Assembly (NCBI GenBank): GCA_905221605.1
Contig: CAJNDS010000247.1
Span: 315,138 to 379,137, forward strand
Length of the DNA stretch: 64,000 nucleotides
Reading direction: 5' to 3'
Source of the DNA: Symbiodinium natans
Lineage: Eukaryota; Sar; Dinophyceae; Suessiales; Symbiodiniaceae
The notes under the pieces: model-generated
Told to the model about the DNA's origin: nothing
What the model saw: only the letters and a program-made list of their open reading frames with translations
Database searches by the model: none
Shown here: one piece after another, positions 42,225 through 50,594 of the stretch
Position numbering within the stretch: the first letter of the stretch is position 1
Layout of the letters: the number at the start of each line of letters is the position of its first letter
Program-made: the position numbers and the translations under genes

Positions 42225-45200
42225 TCATTGAACAGGGCACTGCTCGAACACAACATACTCTCTTCCGGGAGCGTTGGAGTCGCTGAGTGACTTGAACACA
42301 TGAATGTGATCAGCTGCGATGGCTTCTCCAAATTCCGAGGCTTCAAGCAACGCGGGCTCAGAGTCCTCATCACGAGGCTTGCGACACACTCTTCTGGACA
42401 AGAGCTTGGATTGATTGCACACATCACAGACCGGGTTCTTTGGGAAGTGGAAGAAGCGATGCTTCACACTTACAGCTTCATCTCTCAGTTTGCGAACTCG
42501 ATCACTGACATGTGCATCATCCACAACGGGGAATCCAGGTGGACTCAAATCTAGAGGCTTGTCCCCTTCAGGAAGCGCAGACGCAGCAGGACCATCAGGG
42601 CTTGCTTCGATAAGATGTTCTTTGGGTAACCCCCCTGACGAAGAGGAAGGTATCTCGGACGAATCAACTTCTGCGGGAATGACATCAACCAGCGGAAGAT
42701 TGTCCAGTAGAAACCCAACTCCTATGAGAGCATCCAAAACATCATGCTCGAGAGAAGCAGGATCTTTTGCCGCACACAAGACCATCACAAGTCGATCACC
42801 AGTCCAAGGCTTCGTGGCACGAAGTCGATCTTTGGCGGAAAACCGGATGACCCCTTTCTTGGACTTCAGTAGACCGACCACACCACCTCGACAGAAGCAA
42901 CCTACTGCAAAGGACGAGTCATCGCTCGGCTCAATCCCTCGGGATGCGGAACCACGTTTCATAAGTCCAAAGATCTTACGAACTTGATTGGGCTGAATAT
43001 CACCACGCTTTGTTAGGAGGTCTTTGGCATACTCTTCAGCTGGATCATGGGCAACGGGACGCGAAGGCTCTTGGCATTCCTCACCCGACTCGTCAAGAAA
43101 ATCAGCTGATGCAGCAAGACCATGGACAAACTGACATTTGCTGGTGAAGATCGGCACACGCTCATCTGTGCGCTTGGCATAAAGCTTGGCTTCTTCGGCG
43201 CAGTCGACCCGAAGCTTAGACAAGTCATGCGCGAAGAATGGAAGGGAACCAGGTAACCATATGAAGGCCTTCCCAGATTCAACATCCAAGCCAGTGCTTC
43301 GAACAACTGGGCAGTTGTCCAACATGTAGTGAATGGCGAGAGGCATATTGTCGGACGCAAATCCCAAGCTCTGCGAACCGGGCTGAGGTCCACCGCCTGC
43401 GTGGAACGTAACAAGGCTCGCTGAGCGCGCAAGAAACGACCTGTATGACTCCGACGGAATTCCCCGGTCTGCCAACGCCCGTGCCGATCCAAGATGCCGA
43501 CCAGCAGCTGTATCCGCAGCCCACCCAACGCTGAAGGCGTTGCTTCCAGGGATGTTGCACACGCTTGAGGCGGCAATCATTGCCACGACTGCCTTCGCAA
43601 CGGCTCCTGTGGATTTGGGTTTGGGAGCGGCGGCCTTAGGCTTAGACTTAGGGTCAACCTTAGGGGTCTTATCAGGGTCATGACTGTACTTGCAGTCCTC
43701 TCCGTGCATGCAACCAGATGCCATCCTGAAGAAAATGCAAGGCGTCTTAGCCTTTTCTGCATCTGACATGCTTTTTGCTTTTGGCTTTGCTCTCGCCTCA
43801 GGCTCAGGGGTTGGTGCTGGGGTTGTAGACACTGGAGCCTCTGGCGGAGTCTTGGGCACTGGAGGACTTCGCGGTGGCTCTTCGGTCTCAGCAGGTACCC
43901 CCCTGGCCTTTGCCTGCGGAGCTGCAATCTGCAGGGACTTGATTACCGACTGAGCATTGGTGTCTTCTCGTTCTTGAACGATGACGTCTTGTATCTTGTT
44001 CCATAGGTAACTCCACTCACGACGACGGGATTCTGGCGCAGATTCTCTGATGTCATCAATGACACGTTCTAGCTTCCTAATGTGCTTCACACGGTGGAAG
44101 AGCCATTCGCCAGTGAGGCGATCATCCGGCCTCTGTCCTATTGGGATTGAATACAGAACAGTCCGAACGCGCTGCACAAAATCCCGGAGATCTCGAATGG
44201 AGTTTCCTCCAATTTCGACCTGGAACAACGTTGAAGCAGTCAGCACAGTGCCTCGAACGCGGTCAATGCTGAAATGACGAGCAAGAAGAGCAAGCATGTA
44301 TCGACCTTTCGGCTGGGACCCTGTCTGGCCACACAACTCAACGTAGGCGATAACTTCTTGCGCCAACTCAGTCACTTGCTTCAACACACGCATGGAAGTC
44401 ATCTCTCCAGCAATCCAAGCATCAAGGCGAGGAAGAAGACCTGATTCAGTAAGCTCTTCTTTTTCAGCTGTGAAAGACCGAGACAACCATGCAACAACCA
44501 AACCTTCGCCTGACATGTCAAGCTTGGCAATCTGGACCAACAACGAGTTTTTCCAGGCTCGGAAACCAGCAGCGTCGGAAGGAACCGGCTCAAGCTTGAG
44601 ATGTAACAAAGCTCGGCTGTCAACAATGTGCTTCTCTTGCCTTTCAGGCTCTTCGATCTCATGAACAGGAGATGCATCATTGCATCCTGGATCCGTGCCA
44701 TTTCTTTGGGCAAGCAGTTGCTGTACGACATCAATCAACTGATCAACACGAGGATCGGTAACGGTCGCAGGAGGGACGGTCGCAGGAGGGCAAGGGGCTG
44801 ACTCATTGACAACTTGCGGCAATGAAGGTGCACCACTACTATCCTCATTAGAACCGTTATGTACCCAACTAAACCCACCAGAGCATGCACTTGACGCAAG
44901 TACCGGCGGCTTATCTGGCTGGTGAGGAGCAGACGTTGGAGGCGAAGACCCAGGACTCGTGGCGCTTGCAGCAGCCTGGCGAAGTCTCTGAATCTCGCGG
45001 TCTTTGACTTGCAACTCGACACGTAGCTGGGTGTTTTGGGAGTTCAGCAAGTTGTTGTCACCCCGGCAGCTGGTTAGGGCGGCTTCAAGCTCTTGGTACC
45101 CTGCACGAGCGACCTGAAGTTCTGCTTCGGCCTTGCTTAGCTCGGCCTTAGCTACAGAGAGCTGTTCTTCCAAGATTCGACCCTGTTGAAGGATCTCATC

Positions 45201-45644
45201 ATAGCGATGTTCGTACTGTTGCAACTGCTCACGCATTTGCTCAACGGTGGATTCAACCAAACCTCTAGCCTCATTCTCAACACGCTCTAGCCTTGTGGCA
45301 TGCAACTGTTCAGCATGATCAGCAACATGTTGCGCTGCTTGCGCTGCGGCTAAACGCTGTGCATCCAAAACCTCTTGCGGAGAGGCTCCAACATTCAGGA
45401 TGTTCTGTGTGTATGAGGCTTGAGCGGTTAGATTAGGGTAAGGGCTTGAGTGCTCATGAGTTTTGCGAGGTCTAGACAAGGCTTGTCTAGTCAGAGGAGG
45501 GGACCTTTCACGGACCTCAACTGCTGAACTACTAGCAACCGAACCACTATCCGAACCAACACCACCTGGCAATGCCGTGGCTGAAGCACTTGACAAATCA
45601 AGCACCGAGCTGGCTTGATTGCTAGGGTCAGAAGGAGAAGACAT
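42225..45644 (-). CDS. Gag-protease-partial integrase polyprotein (element 1)
   Basis: 1139 codons from ATG 45644. Residues ~95-225 form a long coiled coil. About 345-575 is a helical capsid-like Gag region (FRAWKNSLLVQIAKLDMSGE to IQDVIVQERE). A CCCH finger, C-x8-C-x5-C-x3-H, has C636, C645, C651 and H655, in place of the usual CCHC knuckle. A Copia-type protease is suggested by ADTAAGRHL with D711. Near the end H1062, H1066, C1073 and C1076 (HFPKNPVCDVCNQSK) resemble the pre-integrase zinc motif, and D1112 (IAADHIHVF) the first catalytic Asp of integrase. The frame then stops 27 residues on. The rest of integrase, reverse transcriptase and RNase H are absent. It would form particles and process them but could not copy RNA. 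Confidence 0.85.
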   Translation of the reverse strand: MSSPSDPSNQASSVLDLSSASATALPGGVGSDSGSVASSSAVEVRERSPPLTRQALSRPRKTHEHSSPYPNLTAQASYTQNILNVGASPQEVLDAQRLAAAQAAQHVADHAEQLHATRLERVENEARGLVESTVEQMREQLQQYEHRYDEILQQGRILEEQLSVAKAELSKAEAELQVARAGYQELEAALTSCRGDNNLLNSQNTQLRVELQVKDREIQRLRQAAASATSPGSSPPTSAPHQPDKPPVLASSACSGGFSWVHNGSNEDSSGAPSLPQVVNESAPCPPATVPPATVTDPRVDQLIDVVQQLLAQRNGTDPGCNDASPVHEIEEPERQEKHIVDSRALLHLKLEPVPSDAAGFRAWKNSLLVQIAKLDMSGEGLVVAWLSRSFTAEKEELTESGLLPRLDAWIAGEMTSMRVLKQVTELAQEVIAYVELCGQTGSQPKGRYMLALLARHFSIDRVRGTVLTASTLFQVEIGGNSIRDLRDFVQRVRTVLYSIPIGQRPDDRLTGEWLFHRVKHIRKLERVIDDIRESAPESRRREWSYLWNKIQDVIVQEREDTNAQSVIKSLQIAAPQAKARGVPAETEEPPRSPPVPKTPPEAPVSTTPAPTPEPEARAKPKAKSMSDAEKAKTPCIFFRMASGCMHGEDCKYSHDPDKTPKVDPKSKPKAAAPKPKSTGAVAKAVVAMIAASSVCNIPGSNAFSVGWAADTAAGRHLGSARALADRGIPSESYRSFLARSASLVTFHAGGGPQPGSQSLGFASDNMPLAIHYMLDNCPVVRSTGLDVESGKAFIWLPGSLPFFAHDLSKLRVDCAEEAKLYAKRTDERVPIFTSKCQFVHGLAASADFLDESGEECQEPSRPVAHDPAEEYAKDLLTKRGDIQPNQVRKIFGLMKRGSASRGIEPSDDSSFAVGCFCRGGVVGLLKSKKGVIRFSAKDRLRATKPWTGDRLVMVLCAAKDPASLEHDVLDALIGVGFLLDNLPLVDVIPAEVDSSEIPSSSSGGLPKEHLIEASPDGPAASALPEGDKPLDLSPPGFPVVDDAHVSDRVRKLRDEAVSVKHRFFHFPKNPVCDVCNQSKLLSRRVCRKPRDEDSEPALLEASEFGEAIAADHIHVFKSLSDSNAPGREYVVFEQCPVQ

Positions 45645-45790
45645 TGCTGTGGGAGGTGGAAGCGGTTAGCAGCAGCTCACCGCACCCTTTCTTTTGGCGG
45701 AAGAGGCGAGGCTCACGGCGTTCACTGGTGCAACAGTGGAAGGATGTGGCGAAAATTCGCCGAACTATCCTTCAAGGACAGGCACTCCGT

Positions 45791-46435
45791 TCACTCCTCG
45801 GAATTCGGAACAGAGTTGATACACCAGTTGCAAAGCGACTCTTCTGCTTCAATCAGACCAGAAAAACTGGGCACCGTAGATCGAGGATAAACTCGCGTTC
45901 CGCGCTTAGCCAAAGAAATGTGGAACGGAGTGATGAATGATGCTCCGGCACACTCGTCCACAACTTCTGCACTGTCGTCAACAATGGCAATGGGACAACG
46001 AGCAATATCAAAGACCTTCTCCAGCAGCGCCCGCTTTCCTGATTCACCCGTGGGCTTGCGGGTGATAAAAAGTAGCGAGAGGACTGAAACTCCTGCTTCA
46101 CGGATGAGCCGATCAGTGCTGTTGCAACTCGTGCCGAGAACTTGAGCTACTGTGTCAGAATGACGGCAATAAGAAAGCACCACCACCAATATCTGCCTGC
46201 TCTCCGTAATCTGACTCAACCTCTGCAAAAAGCGAATGTTGCGGTCCGGATACTCTGGGCAATCGTCGCGCCAATTTGTGCTCTGACGAATATCACGGTC
46301 AAGGACTCCGTGAAAATCAAAAGCAAGGACTGCACGCGCCTGAGCCACCTCGCAGGAGCGCTTGCACCTTCACTCGAGACTGGAGCCGCTCCGGATGCCT
46401 CGGGGCTCAAAAGCACCTTCTTGCTCACTGTCCAT
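45791..46435 (-). CDS. HAD-superfamily-like ORF ahead of Gag (element 1)
   Basis: This ORF lies between the primer site and Gag. From ATG 46435 the frame reads MDSEQEGAFEPRGIRSGSSL and meets one in-frame TGA (46370-46372). It then continues to 45791 as AQARAVLAFDFHGVLDRDIR, QILVVVLSYCRHSD, KRALLEKVF and IAIVDDSAEVVDEC. These fit HAD motif I (nucleophile Asp in AFDFHGVLD, but His replaces the usual second Asp), motif II (Ser), a Lys, and motif IV (Asp-Asp). HAD proteins are mostly phosphatases. The His change may alter catalysis. The next start inside the open part would be a GTG (46346-46348), so the TGA is probably a lesion or is read through. The reading frame differs from that of Gag. Confidence 0.65.
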
Positions 46436-46481
46436 CCATTCTCAGGCAGCTACACTTAGGGTCTTAGCTATGAAAGCAATA

Positions 46482-46496
46482 CGGACCTGATAACCA
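46482..46496 (-). promoter_or_regulatory. Primer-binding site of element 1
   Basis: TGGTTATCAGGTCCG follows the 5' LTR directly. Its complement contains CTGATAA, the form of a tRNA anticodon loop (anticodon GAU). That suggests half-tRNA priming as in Copia, though with a different tRNA than in element 2. Confidence 0.6.
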
Positions 46497-46721
46497 GTTG
46501 AAAGACTCAAAACTCTGATGCCTGAGCTAAGGGAACAAGGCAACAAGAGGGAGAACCACAAAGGGTTGGGGATCAACACAGCCCTCGACCCTACGTACAA
46601 CCCGCTCTCAGAGCGGCCCTTTTTCATCTTGAGCCAAAGGTCAGAAGGTAAGCCATCCTGATCTGCATAACATGACTATACATACATCACTTTACAGGAA
46701 GGAAGCTCGTGATTCTTCAAC
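46497..46721 (-). repeat. 5' LTR of element 1
   Basis: 225 bases, apparently identical to 41075-41299. The SL-like motif lies at 46625-46638, about 83 bases from the LTR's 5' end, and is followed by an ATG that opens a 61-codon frame (MKKGRSESGLYVGS). Confidence 0.93.
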
Positions 46722-46856
46722 TATAATGCAATATAATACAATACTATATAATATTATATAATATTATATAATATTATATAATATTATATAATATTATATA
46801 ATATAATATAATATAATATAATATAATATAATATTTTATATTATAATATAATATGA
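46722..46856. repeat. ATATT microsatellite right of LTR element 1
   Basis: TATAATATTA-type repeats, continuing the tract interrupted by the element. Confidence 0.9.
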
Positions 46857-46857
46857 A

Positions 46858-47280
46858 TACTGTATCTTGGGGTGTTAGAGCATGTCCGCAGATCAACCGT
46901 TTTTGGCCCCGCGTCACCTCGCTGCTGCAACTCAGCATCTTTGACGTGAAGGTTTTCACAACCTGCGCGAGCCCGGTCTGGATGTTCACATGTTTGGAAA
47001 TCTCGACACCAGGCAAGTTAGGCCATTGCTGTATGGAGACCATCTCTGTGTCGGAGGCTATCACTCGCTCGGTCTGTGCCACGTACTCGTACTCACTCGT
47101 GGCAAGGTCTGTGGCAAAGCCCGGCAGGGACGAGCCGCTGATAAACTCGGAGTTGCAGTAGGATCCGCACCAGACCAATGTCCGAATGGTGAAGCTGTAG
47201 GGGGGCTGAAGCTGTTCAAGCGGCTTTGCTGTGCTGTCGCACGACCACTCGTAGTCCATGATGAAGTTGAACAAGCCGAC
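46858..47280 (-). CDS. Host gene 1, exon just 5' of LTR element 1
   Basis: After an acceptor-like GCGCAG it reads VGLFNFIMDYEWSCDSTAKP, then SFTIRTLVWCGSYCNSEFIS and SEYEYVAQTERVIASDTEMV, and runs to DTVFI where the A+T tract begins. The composition is strongly protein-like, with several Cys. It is on the same strand as the exons at 47.34-47.68 kb and 40.6-41.0 kb. I infer a single gene with element 1 in an intron. Family unknown. Confidence 0.55.
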
Positions 47281-47336
47281 CTGCGCAGTCACACGAGTCC
47301 AGCCGAAAAGCAAAGCGCTACGCCGCGACGCCGCTA

Positions 47337-47489
47337 TGCTGGCTTCATGCACTGTTTGAGCCAGGCGGCGATGCTCGAACCCGCCGAGAGGCGCCGGAAG
47401 CTGGAGGCGGAGAAGTCACCCTCCAGGCCTTCCAGGCTCATGTCCAGTTCCTCTTCAGCTTTCCTCTTCAAGCTGAGGTCCTTCAGATC
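47337..47489 (-). CDS. Host gene 1, upstream exon (51 codons)
   Basis: DLKDLSLKRKAEEELDMSLE is followed by GLEGDFSASSFRRLSAGSSI and AAWLKQCMKPA, in a frame too short to be listed by length. Charged helix, then a Ser-rich region. Confidence 0.5.
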
Positions 47490-47553
47490 ACAGGGCTTGT
47501 CCTACAACTTGGATGCTTGCCGTGGCATCGGAAATATTCTGCTGAAGCATTCA

Positions 47554-47700
47554 AGAAGCCAGGTAGATGTCGGTGTCATCCAGAATGAGAACACCCCACT
47601 CAGTCTGCAAGTGGACCACGCTCCCACACTGGCTCCCAGCATCGAGCTTTCGCACGTAGTGCAGCCTTGACTGGGGCATGCCTTCGACATCCCCCGTACC
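47554..47700 (-). CDS. Host gene 1, upstream exon (MPQSRLHYVRKL)
   Basis: The frame reads MPQSRLHYVRKLDAGSQCGS, then VVHLQTEWGVLILDDTDIYL, to a stop at 47551-47553. The ATG is at 47679, though the frame is open further upstream. It is better protein than the overlapping 67-codon frame. It lies just after a telomere-like array that separates it from the previous gene's stop codon. Confidence 0.5.
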
Positions 47701-47734
47701 ACCAAGACACCAAGCAGGACAAGGCTTGACTTCG

Positions 47735-47867
47735 ACTTAGGGTTTAGGGTTTAGGGTTTAGGGTTTGGGGTTTAGGGTTTAGGGTTTGGGGTTTAGGGTT
47801 TAGGGTTTAGGGTTTAGGGTTCAGGGTTTAGGATTTAATTTTAGGGTTTAGGGTTTAGGGTTCCTCG
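47735..47867. repeat. Interstitial TTTAGGG array
   Basis: About 18 heptamers with TTTGGGG and TTCAGGG variants. It sits between two minus-strand genes. Confidence 0.95.
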
Positions 47868-47879
47868 GTTGCACCAAGC

Positions 47880-48276
47880 ATACTAATTCAGTCGAAGCCG
47901 CACGTCGAGCTCCAAGGTGGCTCCATCGGCGCCGAGTTCGAGCCTGACCTTCTTCATCTCGGAAAGATACTGGTCAGGAACCACTGAAGTCAGGGCGCGA
48001 GCCTTGCAGGCATCTGTTGAAACACGGACTGAGACCCGCAGTCAAGCATCTCCTGCAGAAGTCCGCCTTGGCTGGAGCAGCACCGGTGATCAAAACATCC
48101 TCGCCCGACGATGCCGCTTCAGCAGATCCATTCTGCAAGCGACGGCCGTCCTCAAAATCTGCAATCGATCGTGCAGGTGCTCGTGAATTATACGTCAGAC
48201 CTCGGCCTATGAAAACACACTGCAGAGGAGCCCAAACGGCATCGTGCCCGGCCTGGTCCAAATCACGCACGACCAT
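47880..48276 (-). CDS. Last exons of an unidentified minus-strand gene
   Basis: Terminal exon at about 47990-47880: SVVPDQYLSEMKKVRLELGA and DGATLELDVRLRLN, ending in TAG. It is preceded by a protein-like frame at about 48276-47995 (VVRDLDQAGHDAVWAPLQCV, DGRRLQNGSAEAASSGEDVL). The frame change between them implies an intron near 47.99 kb. No family recognised. Confidence 0.45.
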
Positions 48277-48663
48277 ACGGCCATCGGGTAAAACCTCAAA
48301 GGAGGCCGAATCAACCAGGGTTCCTTAGCCATCGTGTCTGGTACATGTTTACAGGCAGTGCCTAAACTCCAGCATGCTCCGGGTGTTATTGGACAAGCGT
48401 CGTTGCCCATTGGAGGCAGCCGTGAGGACCCCATTCTCCAAGCTTCGGGTCTCCTGGAAGACCCCCCAACCTGCAAGAAACCTCCCGAACCCCCAAGGCA
48501 GAACCGAGGCACGGGACTAGGGAAGCAGGAGGCCAGTGTCTGTTGGGAGTGCGACTCGCCCACTACGCAGCCTGAAGAAAGGCCTTCAAGCGCATGATAC
48601 GGCTCTAGGCGCAAGAGCCAAGGACTTAAGAAAGCACTGCGGGCAGTTGGACTCTTCGGGCCT

Positions 48664-49014
48664 TCACTTCAGGAAGAGCCCCCAAGAGCCCGCAAACCTA
48701 GCACGCATGCACGATCCCTTCCGTGGACCCCACCATACCCCACCACCAGTCGCCTTTGAAAGGTCAATGGCCACGAAGGTCAATGCAAAGACGCCGATGA
48801 GCAAGATCACCACAGCAAACCTCAGCACAAGTGCTCGGGAGAACAGGATTTTGTGCTGATGTCCTGGCGGTGCCAGGCGGTGAGCGTTTTTTTCTCGCAC
48901 TGGAGTTACTCTTGATTCCACACAAGTCACCCCCAGCTTAGGACCTGCGCGGGCCTTCCGCACAGAAAGTGCAATGCAGCATTTCGAAGCAGGCCCAGTG
49001 CAGCTGAGAGTCAA
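48664..49014 (-). CDS. Probable exon with one membrane helix
   Basis: SRALVLRFAVVILLIGVFAL continues TFVAIDLSKATGGGVWWG, a clear transmembrane helix. It may be an upstream exon of the gene ending at 47.88 kb. The outer parts of the frame look less coding-like. Confidence 0.35.
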   Translation of the reverse strand: MTLSCTGPASKCCIALSVRKARAGPKLGVTCVESRVTPVREKNAHRLAPPGHQHKILFSRALVLRFAVVILLIGVFALTFVAIDLSKATGGGVWWGPRKGSCMRARFAGSWGLFLK

Positions 49015-49742
49015 CAGGGTGATCAGAGCCTGTCTTGCATGCGCGAAAACATACTTTCAAGTTGGTTTGTGCTTGGGACTCGTCAACGAAGCCGACATGG
49101 ATCTGCCTTGCGGAAGAATGCATTCTGGCTCCGGATCTGACGGGACTCTGCTGCAGCCCGCACCAGCTCGACAGACGTGACCTGGACTACTGGAAAATGA
49201 CATCCGAGCGCGTGCTTCTCGGCTAGGTCCCTAGGCTTAGGCGGTATGTCCGCCGGTATGTACGGTCAACCATGCGGCGAAACTCAAGCCTCTGGATTTG
49301 AACTGGTCGCCCGTGCACGAACAGGTTCAAACGTTGGACTTGGCCCATGCTGTTACAAGGCTTCTTGCATCAACTCCCCCCCTTATACGGCATGTACAAG
49401 TATGACCCGAACTCGTAATTTCAACAACTTAGCCGGTGACCTTGCCATCCTGCGCGTGGTCAAACTCCTGATAAGGGCAAGTTGGCTTTGCAGATTGCCC
49501 AGGGCATAGCCCCAAACAGCTTACGGATATGATAACATAAAACCCTTAAACCTCCACAGCCCCCCGAAACCAAAACCCCAGGGCTGACTGTCACCGTCCC
49601 GCTCGGTCCTTGAGTGCAGTGGCCACCTGTCGGACAGCGTGTTACCAGGGACTTTTATCTCTTCTGCTCAGCAACTCGACACACTACCAGACACTACCAG
49701 ACAGCAGAAAGCTTCGAAAAAAGCATCGGATGAAGAAGAAGT

Positions 49743-49904
49743 TGCGCAAAGTGCCTCCGGCGGGAGGTTGGTGTAGTCGATCATCCCTTGCGCGGCGCTC
49801 TTCTTGAGCTCCATGTACTGGCGCAAGGCGGCCTTCAGCTCTGCGGAGCTAAGTGTCTGGGAGCCGTCCTGTGCAGCGATGGAGAATCCATTGCACCAAG
49901 AGTC
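49743..49904 (-). CDS. Host gene 2, exon 3' of LTR element 2
   Basis: DSWCNGFSIAAQDGSQTLSS is followed by AELKAALRQYMELKKSAAQG and MIDYTNLPPEALCA: 54 codons of strongly protein-like sequence on the minus strand. It lies directly beyond the telomere-like DNA into which element 2 inserted. With the exons at 58.3-58.8 kb it probably forms one gene split by element 2. The last exon base pairs and splice sites are uncertain. Family unknown. Confidence 0.55.
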
Positions 49905-49911
49905 TGAACCT

Positions 49912-49933
49912 AAACCCTGAACCCTAAACCCTA
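49912..49933. repeat. CCCTAAA patch and left target duplication of element 2
   Basis: A CCCTGAACCCTAAACCCTA patch. The last five bases (CCCTA, 49929-49933) are repeated right after the element at 58316-58320. Confidence 0.85.
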
Positions 49934-50220
49934 TACGGGGGCAACCGAAAGGGAACAGGGAAAGAAACCAACCCTCAGCAGTCGCCTATATGGATTTCCC
50001 AGATCGAACCAGAAACAAGAACACCCACCCCTAAGGGGACAGGATAAGGGAGAAGGGACGGGACTACTCCAACCCGTTAAACCCAACCCCAGGCGTACGT
50101 ACTTTTTCAACAAAAGCTGACGGCTCTTGGCCATCTTGAGCCAAATAAGATTTCCGGGTTCATTGACCCTTCCAACCCTCAACACTAACTCCTTTCTACA
50201 ATACCAATTGCAGCTCCGCA
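49934..50220 (-). repeat. 3' LTR of element 2
   Basis: 287 bases. In element orientation it starts TGCGGAGCTGC and ends GCCCCCGTA (TG...TA). It contains TTTGGCTCAAGATG (reverse complement of 50132-50145) followed by a 67-codon frame, MAKSRQLLLKKYVRLGLG. Confidence 0.94.
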
Positions 50221-50230
50221 CTCCCCCTGT
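50221..50230 (-). promoter_or_regulatory. Polypurine tract of element 2
   Basis: The minus strand reads ACAGGGGGAG directly before the 3' LTR. Confidence 0.85.
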
Positions 50231-50594
50231 CCTAGGATTTCCTAGGACACCTTGGAGGTGCAGATATTTTGGCCAAAAACTGCTATTAAGGCAGCAGCCA
50301 GCTGCTTGAAATGCACAATATGGTTTAACGTCATCCAGGACGAAATTATAGCACATTGGCTAACCCACTAACCACAGAGAATCTCTTTTCACCATGATCC
50401 TCTTATCATTGAAGACTCCTTGGCCTTCTTCACCACAAACCGTGGTCTTTGCTACGCGAAAAGCTACTGACTTCTACTATCAGGGATTTCCATACCCTTA
50501 ATAGTACCCCCCCACCACATTGTCAGCACATTGGCTGTTCCAGCGCACTTGTCTCCAGAAAGAGAAAAACCATCCCTTCATCCATACCATCCAA

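Larger units (their letters stand above)
41075..46721 (-). mobile_element. LTR element 1: Copia-like, HAD-Gag-PR, lacks RT
   Basis: The 5647-bp element lies on the minus strand between two 225-bp direct repeats. It has a primer site next to the 5' LTR (right end) and a purine tract next to the 3' LTR (left end). Order from 5' to 3': LTR, HAD-like ORF, Gag-protease ORF ending early in integrase, about 900 bases without coding content (including a ~200-bp tandem duplication), LTR. With no reverse transcriptase it must rely on a partner element to move. The LTRs look identical by eye, suggesting a recent insertion. A clear target duplication cannot be read because both flanks are A+T microsatellite. 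Confidence 0.92.

Noticed and set aside
42225-45644. Hidden reverse transcriptase in element 1
   Set aside because: After the integrase start the frame stops; no Y/F-x-D-D or RNase H motif in the remaining ~900 bases or in other frames listed for it.
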